Assembly (NCBI GenBank): GCA_963814975.1
Contig: CAWFFB010000013.1
Location: 62,001-126,000 of the forward strand
Source: CAVUXJ01 sp963814975
GTDB lineage: Bacteria > Acidobacteriota > Vicinamibacteria > Vicinamibacterales > CAVVIG01
Direction: 5' to 3'
Length of the DNA stretch: 64,000 nucleotides
Below the pieces are notes generated by a model. That model had not been told where the DNA came from and did no database searches. It worked only from the letters and a program-made list of their open reading frames with translations. The position numbers and the translations under genes were made by a program. Below are positions 45,661 to 55,748 of this stretch, piece by piece; within the stretch, counting starts at the first letter, position 1, and the number at the start of each line of letters is the position of its first letter.

Positions 45661-45765
45661 GTGGAATCCACTGAAACCAGCGCGCGACGGCGGCGTCTTG
45701 GCGTTCACGAGCGGCGGCAAGCGTTTCGAGGTGGGCGGCGATCTGCTGATCGCCTCACGGTGTGA
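45661..45765 (+). pseudogene. pseudo-receiver copy 3, C-terminal tail only
   Basis: The frame starting near 45661 ends RRRRLGVHERRQAFRGGRRS then ADRLTV and a stop. This matches the tails of the copies at 6135-6605 and 13265-13386 nearly residue for residue, while the receiver body is absent upstream. The tail survives where the domain has gone. Confidence 0.55.
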
Positions 45766-45821
45766 GGGATTAACAGGTCTACAACTCGTTAGCGCAAGCC
45801 GCTAGCCCAGCCATTGCCGTT

Positions 45822-47816
45822 ATGAAATACAGACGAGAGATCGACGGGCTGAGGGCGCTGGCAGTCATGCCTGTCATATTCTTCCACGCGGGCTTCCAGG
45901 TTGTTCATGGCGGCTTCGTTGGCGTCGATGTGTTCTTCGTGATCAGCGGCTATCTAATTACGTCGATAATCGTGTCGGACCTTGAAGAGGGTGGGTTCTC
46001 GCTCATGGCGTTTTACGAGCGACGAGCGAGGCGCATCCTGCCCGCACTGTTCCTTGTTATGGCGGTGTGCTTGCCGTTCGCGTGGTTATGGCTGCTGCCA
46101 GCATATGCGGACGAGTTCTTCGATAGCATGGCAGCTGTATCCGTCTTCGCTTCGAACCTGTTGTTCTGGCAGCGGAGTGGGTACTCGGGTCGACGGCTGA
46201 ACTCAAGCCACTTCTACACACATGGAGCCTGGCGGTTGAAGAACAGTATTACGTGTTCTTTCCGATCTTCCTCGCGCTTACCTGGCGCCTCGGTCGGCGC
46301 TGGGTCCTAGGGCTGCTTGCGGGCGTGTTCGTCGTAAGCTTGACGACGGCACAGTGGGGATCATTCACGACGCCCACTGCCGCATTCTTCCTGCTTCCTA
46401 CGCGCGGCTGGGAGTTGCTAATGGGCGCCCTCGTCGCGTTCTACCTGCTGGATGGCGACCGTAAGAGCATTCCTCGAGCAGTGCGCGAACTTGGCGGGGT
46501 CATAGGGATTGCGCTCATCACCTACGCAGTTCTTGTGTTTGACGAAGATACACCATTCCCCGGTCTCTATGCCCTGGCCCCAACTATCGGGACCGCGATG
46601 ATCATCGTCTGTGCTACAACCAGTACGGTAGCGGGCCGGTTGCTTGGGAGTCGAGTGCTCGTTGGCGTTGGGCTGATGAGCTACAGCGCATATCTATGGC
46701 ATCAGCCGATGCTCGCCTTTGCTAGGCATCGAAGCATCGAAGAACCCGCTGCATTTCTGCGACTGTTCGTCGCGGTGTCGTCGCTGCCCTTGGCGTACCT
46801 CAGTTGGAGGTATGTCGAGACTCCGTTCAGGGCCAAGGGCGGATTCACTAGGAGGAACGTTTTCTGTGTCGCGCTGGGCGGCACTGTATTCTTTGCAGGC
46901 GTGGGTTTGTTTCAGCATTCATTCAGTAATCAGTATCAGAGATTGTGGCTGGCACGGCAGCCACGTGCCGTGCAGACGATGTCCCAGATCATCACTGAGA
47001 GCCGAGAACACAAGAGTTACGCCGCCGGCAATATTGATGGCAATCACAGTGGCGGTGGGTGTCGGTTCAATGTGGAGCGGATCACCGCCGAGGTCGAGGA
47101 GAGGATCCGATCCTGCCTGGCCAAGCACGAAGCAGGCGTCGCCATCTTGGGTGATAGTCACGCGATCGACCTATTTGGCATAGCATTGGCGGGCAGCCAG
47201 GCGCGTTTCATCGTTGGAGTGACGCAGCCCGGTTGTCGCGCACACACGCCTGATGCGGGTTGTCAATACGATGAGTTCCTTTCCTTCGTCCAAAAGAATA
47301 AGGGTGTTTTCCAAGCGGTCATTTACGAGCAGGCGGCTTTCTACCTCCTCAGAACCCAAGATAAGAGGGGTGGCAGGGCGATATTCTCGAGGTTGGGGAT
47401 GGGAGAAGCGGTCACCGGCGTGTTCATCGATGAACAGCGCGTGGAGGCCGCCCGTCTGTACCTCAGGAGCTGTTAGTAAGTATGTGGATGTCGTCTGGTT
47501 TGGTCCTCGTATCGAGCCGCACATTGGTGAGAACTTCATGCTGAAGGCGGGGTGTGACTATCGATACCAACTTCGGCCGAATCAACGAGAAATCTTTGAG
47601 CGTCTGGATGCGTATATTGGTGAGCTCGTCAAGGGGGAGGCAGCATTTCGTTTCATTTCACAGAACAATGTGATGGGATTCGAATTCCCACGTGATTACA
47701 TGGACTGTCACACGCTCCTCTGGTCGGATGGGGATCACTTCAGTGCCGCGGGCGAACGCTATTTTGGCGCCAGGGTCGATATCGTGTCGCTGGCTACGGG
47801 TAGAGGCGGACGCTAG
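45822..47816 (+). pseudogene. acyltransferase-3 / SGNH O-acyltransferase, two frameshifts
   Basis: Three frames combine into one protein of the OafA type. First: MKYRREIDGLRALAVMPVIF, GGFVGVDVFFVISGYLITSI, YERRARRILPALF. After a one-base loss near 46184: AELKPLLHTWSLAVEEQYYV, RGWELLMGALVAFYL, SYSAYLWHQPML, then the SGNH domain with AILGDSHAIDLFG. After a one-base gain near 47468: AVSKYVDVVWFGPRIEPH and LLWSDGDHFSAAG with the Asp-His pair. It would transfer acyl groups to cell-surface sugars, with about ten membrane helices and an outer SGNH domain. Confidence 0.8.
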
Positions 47817-48012
47817 CCGCTCGCCCAACTGCGCATCGGAGCCGGGCCGTGCCTCCGATTTCTCTCAGTCAGTCAGGTCTACGCGGCGGCCGTCGACAAT
47901 GCGGCCGCCGAATCAGTCCGAAGGGTTCCTTTCTTGGGCGAATTAACCTGCCCCCTTCATCCGCTACATGAATAGCGGATAGAGGCGGACGCTAGCGCCA
48001 TTCGCCAAACTG
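47804..48012. repeat. direct repeat around TAGAGGCGGACGCTAGC
   Basis: TAGAGGCGGACGCTAGC at the acyltransferase 3' end (from about 47804) recurs at about 47980, followed in both by similar TCGCC and AACTGCG sequence. A small palindrome (CCGCTA and TAGCGG arms, 47961-47978) precedes the second copy. The repeat brackets the short gap before the HNH gene. Confidence 0.5.
47884..47910. terminator. strong hairpin after the acyltransferase gene
   Basis: CGGCGGCCG and CGGCCGCCG form a perfect 9-bp stem around a 9-base loop, 70 bp past the acyltransferase stop. There is no clear T-run, so the terminator role is tentative. Confidence 0.4.
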
Positions 48013-48022
48013 CGATGTCACC

Positions 48023-48816
48023 GTGTCGGACAGGGCGCGCAGCATTTATGGCAGGTTTCATACACCGAATGATTGTTTCGGTACTGCGGAGCTCGTGGGG
48101 AAGTGCCGATGTGAGTCGCTGTTGATGAACGTGGGAGACCCGCAGCGGTTAGGGAGTGACTCAGAAATACTCAGGATCTTCAGACGCGGGGGGATCGTGC
48201 TGACGGATGACCTGTTGCGCCTCGGGGAGATGTTCCAATACCGGAACTTGGGCGCAGAGGTCGAGGCACGCTGGAAGCTGGTGGAGACCGCTGGGCGCTC
48301 AGCATCTCCCCGGCTCTTCTCGGCGTGAAGTATGACGCTGACACCGAGACGCTGTTCGTGGACGGAACGAAGCGCAGGATCGCGGTGACCTCCTGCCGAG
48401 ATGCCCTCAACGGCTATCAAAAGGGTAAGTGCTTTTACTGCTTCTCGAACGTCTCGGTGATCTCCGGGGATGCGGAGCTGTCGGACGTGGACCACTTCTT
48501 TCCGCACATGCTGGGGCAGCTGATCTCCAGGTTCAATCTGAACGGGGTCTGGAATCTGGTGTTGTCGTGTCGAGACTGCAACCGAGGCCCCCGAGGCAAG
48601 ATGGCGCGGGTGCCTGAGAGCCGATTGCTGGAGCGACTGCACCGCAGGAACCGCTTCCTGATCGACAGCCACCACCCCCTTCGCGAGACGCTGATGGCGC
48701 AGACGGGAGCGACGGAGGACGACCGCAGCAAGTTTCTGCAGGATGTCGATACGTGGGCTATCGAGCATCTCGTCCACCGCTGGGCACCAACCGATGAAGC
48801 CTCGCCAGCATTCTGA
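48023..48816 (+). pseudogene. HNH endonuclease, one frameshift
   Basis: The N-terminal part has FGTAELVGKCRCESLLMNVG then DPQRL, IVLTDDLLRLGEMFQYRNLG and AEVEARWKLVET. A base is missing near 48290 (expected ETAWALSISPALLGVKYDAD). The frame resumes with KYDADTETLFVDGTKRR, RDALNGYQKGKCFYCF, LSDVDHFFPHML and WNLVLSCRDCNRGPRGK. CFYC and CRDC bracket the DVDH and N of the HNH metal finger. LIDSHHPLRETLMAQTG closes it. It is a nuclease of the McrA-like HNH superfamily. Its stop overlaps the methyltransferase start by over 20 bases, implying coupling. Confidence 0.75.
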
Positions 48817-49405
48817 TCCCGTCGAGCGGACCCTCGACTACTACGACTCCCACGCCGAGGAGTTCATCGAGCGCACGGCGAACGTGTCGATAGAGCATCT
48901 GTATGAGCCGTTCCTGGCGCTGGTTCCACAAGGAGGTCGCATCCTCGATGCAGGCTGCGGATCAGGGCGGGATGCTGCGGAGTTCGCGAGGCGAGGATAT
49001 GAGGTGGTCGCGTTCGACGGATCAGCTGAGATCGCGAGACTCGCGTCCGAGCGAACCGGTCTCAAGGTCCTGCATCTGACGTTCGATCAGATCGACTGGC
49101 GCGACGAGTTCGATGGCGTGTGGGCGTGCGCGTCCCTGCTGCACCTGCCCTCGCCGCAGCTCCAGATAGCACTCAACCGGATGATTGGCGGTCTCCGACG
49201 AGGCGGCGTGCTTTATGTCTCTTTGAAGGAGGGACATTTCGAAGGGGTGCGGGAGGAGCGGTGGTTTACATCCTCGACCGCAGCTGGCCTCCGACGACTC
49301 CTCGTCGACACCAATGCTCTCGATGTGATCAGAATCTGGGAAACGGTGGACGCTCGCCCCGGCAGCACCACGACTTGGGTGAATGCTCTGGCCATCCCGA
49401 GTTAG
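48794..49405 (+). CDS. class I SAM-dependent methyltransferase
   Basis: The 203-aa protein has the SAM-binding motif I, RILDAGCGSGRDAAEFARRG, then YEVVAFDGSAEIARLA (acidic motif II), FDQIDWRDEFDGVWACASLL (motif III/IV) and HLP. The closing region is GLRRGGVLYVSLKEG. No target-recognition domain for DNA is visible, so the substrate could be a small molecule or protein as well as nucleic acid. ATG 48794 lies inside the HNH gene's 3' end. The overlap with a nuclease gene hints at a functional pair, which is inference. Confidence 0.82.
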   Translation: MKPRQHSDPVERTLDYYDSHAEEFIERTANVSIEHLYEPFLALVPQGGRILDAGCGSGRDAAEFARRGYEVVAFDGSAEIARLASERTGLKVLHLTFDQIDWRDEFDGVWACASLLHLPSPQLQIALNRMIGGLRRGGVLYVSLKEGHFEGVREERWFTSSTAAGLRRLLVDTNALDVIRIWETVDARPGSTTTWVNALAIPS

Positions 49406-49426
49406 CCAGCGCCGTCGATTGCATCC

Positions 49427-49800
49427 TTAAGCGAGACTCGGGCGCCGACGCGAACCGATCTGCAGCTCGAAGGCATGCGCGATGGCCAACACACGCGATT
49501 CACCAGAATGTGGCCCCACAATTTGAAGGCCGACCGGCAGCCCCGCTCGCGTCACGCCACAGGGTACGGAAATCGCTGGCAGGCCGAAGGTGTTGAAGAT
49601 CTCGTGCAAGTAAAAAAATCAAGCAGCTTGAAGTCGGTCAGGCCGAAGCGTCCCGCTTCCTCGGCGAACGCTGGATCGATGAGAGAACGCACCGGTCCAT
49701 GGAGGTCGCGGCGGAGGGCATGCGGGCGGCGCTCAAACCAGAAGCCGGGCACTTGCTCAGCGATCGCTCGCTTCACTCGAGGGCTGACGGGGATGCGAGC
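49427..49800 (-). pseudogene. amidase-signature family C-terminal remnant, frameshifted
   Basis: The minus strand reads VSPRVKRAIAEQVPGFWFER, RSLIDPAFAEEAGRFGLTDF then KLLDF, and after a shift in an A7/T7 run LHEIFNTFGLPAISVPCGV, RAGLPVGLQIVGPHSGESRV and LAIAHAFE. The second part is the classic C-terminus of amidases (GLPAISVPCG, GLPVGLQIVG). The catalytic Ser-Ser-Lys region is absent, so only about a quarter of the gene remains. Confidence 0.7.
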
Positions 49801-50080
49801 GTCCCTCGATCGCATGCCAGGCATCGATCTGGACGTGTGTCGGGGCGTCTTCAACTACACCGAAAAGCGCTGGCCGAGCCTGTTGGGATCGGTCGCATCG
49901 ATGATCGGTTTGCCGCTCTTCGAAGTGTCCCGGCTGCCGGTTCTGCGCAGGGAGATACACGAGCATATCAAGTTGGAGAAGGTCCTGGCGAAAACCGAAG
50001 CGGCCCAGGTAGAACCCAGCGAGATCGGCAGCGGCATTCGCGTGGCGTTGCGCTCGAGAAACTGACAGGCGCGGAGTGCA

Positions 50081-51022
50081 CTAGCGCCCGCGTGCATCAT
50101 AGCGGTTCCAGATGAGGACGCTGTAGTTGATCGGCGCGTGGTCGGCGAGAAACCCCGGGAGCGGGAACTCGAACGCTTTGCCGGTGCGCAAGAGTGCCTG
50201 TAACGTCACCGCTTCCTCGGGCGACAGGAAGTGTCCGCCGGGATCCAGCATCAGCTCCATCGCAGACGTGAGATTACTATGAAGGTGCCCGGCACCGTCG
50301 ACGAACTGGAGACTGCCGACATGACGGAACAGCAGCCCCAGCGGAAGGTGCGGCACGATGTCGGAATCGTTGCGGAACCTGAATACCGGCACGCGGATGT
50401 TTGCGCCGAAAGCTGAATCCCCGACGCGCGGCGAGCCGAAGGTATAGACGCCCTGTAGCCCCAACGACGGATCGTCGCAGCAGAGATTGGCCGCCAACGT
50501 GGCTAGCGCCGCGCCCAGGCTGTGGCCGGTCATCCAGAGCGGCCTCGGGCTCCTGGCCTGTTCAGCACTCAGGTGTGCAGCCACCTGCGGCCACACTTCC
50601 CCGAGTGCTGCAAGGAACCCTCCATGAACAAGGTCGCCGTGGGAATCCGGGGCCGGCAGGAACTGCGCGTCGACGGCGAAATCCAGCACCGAGGACCAGA
50701 AGTTGTCCACCTGAGTACCCCGAAACGACAGCACGACGGCATCCGGCATCGATATGACGTACACCTGCGTGCTTGACAGGCCATGGAAGTACGCAACGTC
50801 GCCGGAAATCCCCGCCGCCTTGAACGCGGACTTGACGGCGGCTTCGCTCGAGTAAGCGAGGAGGGCGGCGTCAGACAGCCACCAGGCGTTGCGGAGATTC
50901 AGGGCTGTGTCCAGGCCTTGGAACGGATGGTCGCGGACGGTCTCGAAAAATGTGTACGGCTCGATCACATTCGCTGGCGGATTTAGTGCCTGGGGGGTTT
51001 GGCGAGGCAGTGGTTTCTGCAT
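50081..51022 (-). CDS. class 3 lipase
   Basis: The alpha/beta-hydrolase core is intact: DAVVLSFRGTQVDNFWSSVL (oxyanion region), VHGGFLAAL, LWMTGHSLGAALATLAAN with the GHSLG nucleophile elbow, VYTFGSPRVGDSAF, and FRNDSDIVPHLP with the catalytic Asp. The catalytic His is probably in GAGHLHSN or FLADHAPINYS. There is no signal peptide, so it appears cytoplasmic. ATG 51022 is preferred over GTG 51067. It would hydrolyse acyl glycerides. The gene is single, convergent to a degraded area and divergent from none. Confidence 0.88.
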   Translation of the reverse strand: MQKPLPRQTPQALNPPANVIEPYTFFETVRDHPFQGLDTALNLRNAWWLSDAALLAYSSEAAVKSAFKAAGISGDVAYFHGLSSTQVYVISMPDAVVLSFRGTQVDNFWSSVLDFAVDAQFLPAPDSHGDLVHGGFLAALGEVWPQVAAHLSAEQARSPRPLWMTGHSLGAALATLAANLCCDDPSLGLQGVYTFGSPRVGDSAFGANIRVPVFRFRNDSDIVPHLPLGLLFRHVGSLQFVDGAGHLHSNLTSAMELMLDPGGHFLSPEEAVTLQALLRTGKAFEFPLPGFLADHAPINYSVLIWNRYDARGR

Positions 51023-51067
51023 CTGAGCGTCCTGATGTCCGAGAGCCTTCGCGCTGCCTGTCGGCAC

Positions 51068-51379
51068 CGCCTCGGTGAGAATTCGAAGGGCCGCACCGCC
51101 CCACAGCCGCGCACCGCGGGCAGGACAACGTTATCGTGGCGACCGCGCGAACATACACCATCCAGCCGCGACATGCGTATCGCGCCGCCCGTCGGCTCGC
51201 ACGTGACGCAACCGCGAGGCGTCCCTGACTGAACAGTAAGTAGAATCGCGCCTGTCGGCTCCTGTCCTTGCTGAAAACCCATTACGTCTGCCAGATTGTC
51301 ATTCCGCGACGGTGTGAAATGTAAGGCGGAGGCGAGGAGAGCGCAGGGGCGCTGGTTCACCGCGCTGGGTTCGTCCGGT
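51068..51379. other. non-genic stretch between lipase and RND gene
   Basis: I see no supported gene. Confidence 0.35.
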
Positions 51380-54300
51380 TCATGCCACGGCCTCCATCGG
51401 GGCTGCAGTGGGCACCGGTTCGGAATGCTCGTGGCGCTTCGCCATGTAGTAGAGGACGGGCACGGCCATGCGCGAGAGCAGGAGCGACGCCACCTCGCCG
51501 GCCATCAGCGAGATCGCCAGGCCCTGGAAAATCGGGTCGAATAGGATGACCCCGGCGCCGACGATCATGGCGGCGGCGGTGAGGGCCATGGGGCGGAATC
51601 GCACCGCGCCGGCGTCGACGACGGCCTGCTCGAGAGGAAGCCCGTCGAGCAACCGCAGCTCGATGAAGTCCACCAGGATGATCGAATTGCGCACCACAAT
51701 GCCCGCACCGGCGATGAAGCCGATCATCGACGTGGCCGTGAAGAAGGCGCCCATCGCCGCGTGCGCCGGCAGGATGCCGACCAGCGAAAACGGGATGGCG
51801 GCCATGATCAGCAGGGGTGTCTTGAACGACTGGAACCAGCCGACCACCAAAACGTAGATGAGCACGAGCACGGCCGCGAAAGCGAGGCCGAGGTCGCGGA
51901 ACACCTCGATCGTGATGTGCCACTCGCCGTCCCACTTCATCGCGTAGCGCGAGGTGTCGAACGGCTGGACCGCGTTGAAGACCTCGAGCCGATAACCCTC
52001 GGGCAGGGACAGCCGCCCGATCGGCTTGTTCATCTGGAGGATGGCGTAGACCGGGCTTCCTTTCTGTCCTGCCAGGTCGCCGGTGACGTACGTCACCGCC
52101 TGCAGATTCTTGTGATACAGGCTTGCCTCTTCCTGCTTGGCAACGGCGCTCGTGAGCTCGCCCACGGCAACCGGCCTGGTGCCGCGAAGCCGGATCGACT
52201 GGACGGCCTCGAGACTGCGATCGTCGCGGGGGAGGCGGATCACGATCGGCACGTCCTCGCGCGCCCGTTCGTCGTGCAGCAGGCCCGCGGATTCTCCGGA
52301 GCCGGCCATCCGTACGACTGCCGCCACTGCCGCCGGCGAGAGGCCCGCAGCCGCGGCTTTTTCGCCATCGACGGCGAGCGTGATCTTCGCATGCGGGGCT
52401 TCGACGTACCAGTCGGTATCGACCACGCCGGGGGTCTGCTCGAAGATCGACTTGATTTGCGCGGCCACCGCCGTCCGCCGCGCCGGATCCGGCCCATAGA
52501 CTTCCGCGACAAGGGTTTGCAGCACGGGCGGGCCCGGCGGCACTTCCGCCACCTGGATGGTCGCGCTGAATTGCTTCGCGATCGGAACCAGCCGCTCGCG
52601 CATGCGTCCGGCTACCTCGTGGCTCTGCGCCGAGCGTTCGCCCTTCGGCACGAGGTTCACCTGCAGATCGGCGAGGTGCGGAGCGCGCCTCAGAAAGTAG
52701 TGCCGCACGAGGCCGTTGAAGTTGTAGGGCGCCGACACGCCCACGTACTGCTGGACGTTGACGACCGTCTCATCGTCCAGGGTGGCGGATGCCAGTGCCG
52801 CCGCGACGCGCGCCGTCGTCTCGAGCGCCGTGCCCTCGGGCATGTCGATCATGACTTGGAACTCGCTCTTGTTGTCGAACGGCATCATCTTCAGCCTGCA
52901 CCAGTTCGAGCGGGACCAGCGCGGCGGCCGCCAGCAGCAAGGCCGCCACGCCCGCCAGGAAGATCGCGCGCCTCCTGCCGCTGCGCGCGCGATGAGCGGT
53001 CCCATCACGCGGCGATAGAGCCGCGTGAGGAGATCTTCTTCGCCGTGATCGTGATGCGCGGAGGGCTTGAGCAGCCGGACCGCGGCCCACGGCGTCACGA
53101 CGAAGGCGACCACCAGCGAGAAGACCATCGCCGCCGACGCGCCAACCGGAATCGGCCGCAGGTAGGGCCCCGACAATCCGCGGACGAACGCCATCGGCAG
53201 GATCGCCGCCACGACCGCAAGGGTCGCGAGGATCGTGGGGTTGCCCACTTCGTCAACGGCGCGAATCGCGATCGCGGCCAGCCCGCCCCGCTCCTCGCCG
53301 CTCATCCGCGCGCTGGCGGACGATGTTCTCCACCACGACGATCGCATCGTCCACCAGGATGCCGATGGAGAAGATCAGCGCGAAGAGCGTGATGCGGTTC
53401 AGGGTGTAGCCATAGAGATAGAACATGAAGAGCGTGAGGGCGAGCGTGACCGGAATCGCGATCAGCACGACGGCCGCCTCGCGCCGGCCGAGAACCAGCC
53501 AGATCAGCGCCGAGACCGAGAGGACGGAGAGCAGCATGTGCCACAGCAGTTCGTTGCTCTTGTCGGCGGCGGTCTCACCATAGTCACGGGTGATGGTGAG
53601 ATGCACGTCCGACGGCACGAGCGATCCCTTGAGCGTGTCGAGCTTCTCGACGACGCGGTGGGCGACGTCGGTGGCGTTGGTGCCCTTCCGCTTTGCGACG
53701 GCGATGGTGACGGCCGGTTGCGCGCCGGACGTCTTCGACTGGAAGGTGACATACGACGTGGGCTCGGCGTCGCCATCAACCACTTCCGCCACGTCGCGCA
53801 CAAACACGGGACGCCCGCTGGCTGAGGTCACGACGGTGTTGCGCAGTTCATCGGCCGTGCGCAGGCGGCTCCCCGCCTCGAGGCCGGTCATCACACCGCC
53901 CGCGACGGGGCCCGATGCGGTGCCACGCACGTTGGTGCGGGCAATCGCCTGCTGAACCGAGAGCGGATCGAGATCGTAGGCCGACAGCCTCGCGGGGTCG
54001 ATGTCCACGCGAACCTGCCGTGGGCGCCCGCCGATGATGGTCACCTCCGACACGTCGTTGACTTCAGCGATGGCATCTCGCAGTTGGACGGCGAGCGATC
54101 GCAGCTGATCGTCCGCGTAACGCGCCGACCACACCGTGACGGCAAGGATCGGCACATCGTCGATCGAGCGCGGCTTGACGATGGGCCCGATGACGCCTGG
54201 TGGGATGCGATCCGCATTCGCGGCCAGTTTCTGATTGAGGCGAACGAGCGCTGCTTCCTGCGGCTCGTCCACCTTGAAGCGGACGACGACCATCGACTGT

Positions 54301-54581
54301 CCGGGACTCGAGGTCGAGTAGACGTATTCCACGCCGGGCACTTCCCAGAGCAGCTGCTCCATCGGACGGGTGACCCGCTGTTCAACATCCGCCGGTGTCG
54401 CCCCCGGCATCTCGACGAACACGTCAACCATCGGCACGACGATCTGCGGTTCCTCTTCGCGCGGCAGCGCCACCACCGCCAGGGCGCCAAGCGCCATCGA
54501 GGCCAGGATGAAGAGCGGCGTCAGCTTGGAGTGGATGAACGCCGCGGCCATCCGGCCGGCGGCGCCGTAAGTTCTAGCCAT
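51380..54581 (-). pseudogene. RND efflux permease, three frameshifts
   Basis: The N-terminal two fifths (54581-53300) read MAAAFIHSKLTPLFILASMA, LPREEEPQIVVPMVDVFVEM, RDYGETAADKSNELLWHMLL and IGILVDDAIVVVENIVR with the proton-relay Asp pair. A base is lost near 53300, after which ARMSGEERGGLAAIAIRAVD continues. A second frame is needed between about 52990 and 52890 (GRRRAIFLAGVAALLLAAAA) before KMMPFDNKSEFQVMIDMPEG resumes. The rest is intact to AGAGIVVRNSIILVDFIELR and the end. It would be the inner membrane pump of a tripartite system; ATG 54581 abuts the adaptor stop. Confidence 0.8.
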
Positions 54582-55748
54582 CTACCGGCCTCCCACGCTG
54601 ACGCGGCGTCCGTCGGTGACGCCGGCCGGCGGCGAAAGAATCACCACCTCCGATTCCGTCAGGCCTGCCAGTACTTCGGACTCGCTGAGGTTGACGAGAC
54701 GCACGCGCGCCACGCCCTTGTCGACCACGAATACCGAGGTGAGCTGTCCGCGGCGCACGATCGCCGACGATGGAATGGTCAACGCGCGTCGCGGCGTCCC
54801 GCCAAATCGCGCCTTGCCGAATTCGCCGGATCGAAGGCCAGGTGCATCGGGCAACGCGATCTTGACGAGAAACGCGCGCGCATCCGCATCCACCGCCCGG
54901 CTGACCTCAACCACCGTGCCCGTGATCGAGGTGGTCCCGGTCCCGAGGAAGACCGGGACGCTGTCGCCGTTGCGAATCTGGCCGATGCGTGATTCGTCCA
55001 CGCGGACCTCGAGGCGGAATCCGCGAGTGTCTTCCAGGCGGAGAAGGGGCATGCCCGGTGACGCCATGTTTCCGGGCTCGACCATCTTCCCGGTGACCAT
55101 GCCGTCGAAGGGCGCCGCAATCGTGGTGAAGGATTCGGTGGTGCTCGCCTGGTCGCTGGCGGCCCGGGCGCTCTCGACTGCCGACGCGGCCTGCAATGCC
55201 CGCGCGGACGCACCGGCGACGCGCGCTTCGGCGCTCCGCAGCGTCGCCGTGGCGTCATCGAGTTCCTGCGCGGTGGCGGACCGCTTGGCCTGCAGGCCGG
55301 CGATGCGATCGTGGGACGCGCGTGCGAGGGCCAGGCCAGCTTCCGCGGCCTGGAGCTCGGCTGCGGCCGCCTTCGACCCCTGTTCGGCGGCAAGGGCCGC
55401 CGAGCGCGCGGCACGGGCGCCGGCGGCGAGATCGTCGCCGTCGAGCACGATGAGCGTCTGGCCTTTGCGGACCTGATCGCCTGGCGACACGCGGACCTCG
55501 CGCACCGGCGCCAGGATGCGCGCCGTGATCGTGGCCGTGGTGCGAGCCTGCACCACGCCGCCCGAGTCGATCGCACTGGCCACGTCGGTCATCGCCACCT
55601 GGGCGACGGTGACGGCGATGGGCTCTGCCGCGTCGGCCGGAGCGGCGGCGGCCCGGCGAGCCGAGCATCCGGCCAGCGCCGCGCTCATCAAGAGTGCTGC
55701 CGTAACGCCCGCGACGATGAGGTGATGACTCGCGGTGATCTGTTTCAT
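54582..55748 (-). CDS. RND efflux periplasmic adaptor lipoprotein
   Basis: A lipobox (ALAGC) follows the N-terminal helix LIVAGVTAALLMSA, so the adaptor is lipid-anchored to the inner membrane. The core has the usual plan: TITARILAPVREVRVSPGDQ then VRKGQTLIVLDGDDL (lipoyl), an alpha-helical hairpin (AAAAELQAAEAGLALARASH), APFDGMVTGKMVEPGN, and barrel segments (DTRGFRLEVRVDES, IPSSAIVRRGQLTSVFVVDK). It is 388 aa and intact. The start overlaps the TolC stop as ATGA, and its stop abuts the permease ATG. Confidence 0.88.
   Translation of the reverse strand: MKQITASHHLIVAGVTAALLMSAALAGCSARRAAAAPADAAEPIAVTVAQVAMTDVASAIDSGGVVQARTTATITARILAPVREVRVSPGDQVRKGQTLIVLDGDDLAAGARAARSAALAAEQGSKAAAAELQAAEAGLALARASHDRIAGLQAKRSATAQELDDATATLRSAEARVAGASARALQAASAVESARAASDQASTTESFTTIAAPFDGMVTGKMVEPGNMASPGMPLLRLEDTRGFRLEVRVDESRIGQIRNGDSVPVFLGTGTTSITGTVVEVSRAVDADARAFLVKIALPDAPGLRSGEFGKARFGGTPRRALTIPSSAIVRRGQLTSVFVVDKGVARVRLVNLSESEVLAGLTESEVVILSPPAGVTDGRRVSVGGR

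Noticed and set aside
47824..47980. Possible integron attC site (GCCCAAC with nearby hairpins)
   Set aside because: No matching GTTRRRY core was found at the required distance.
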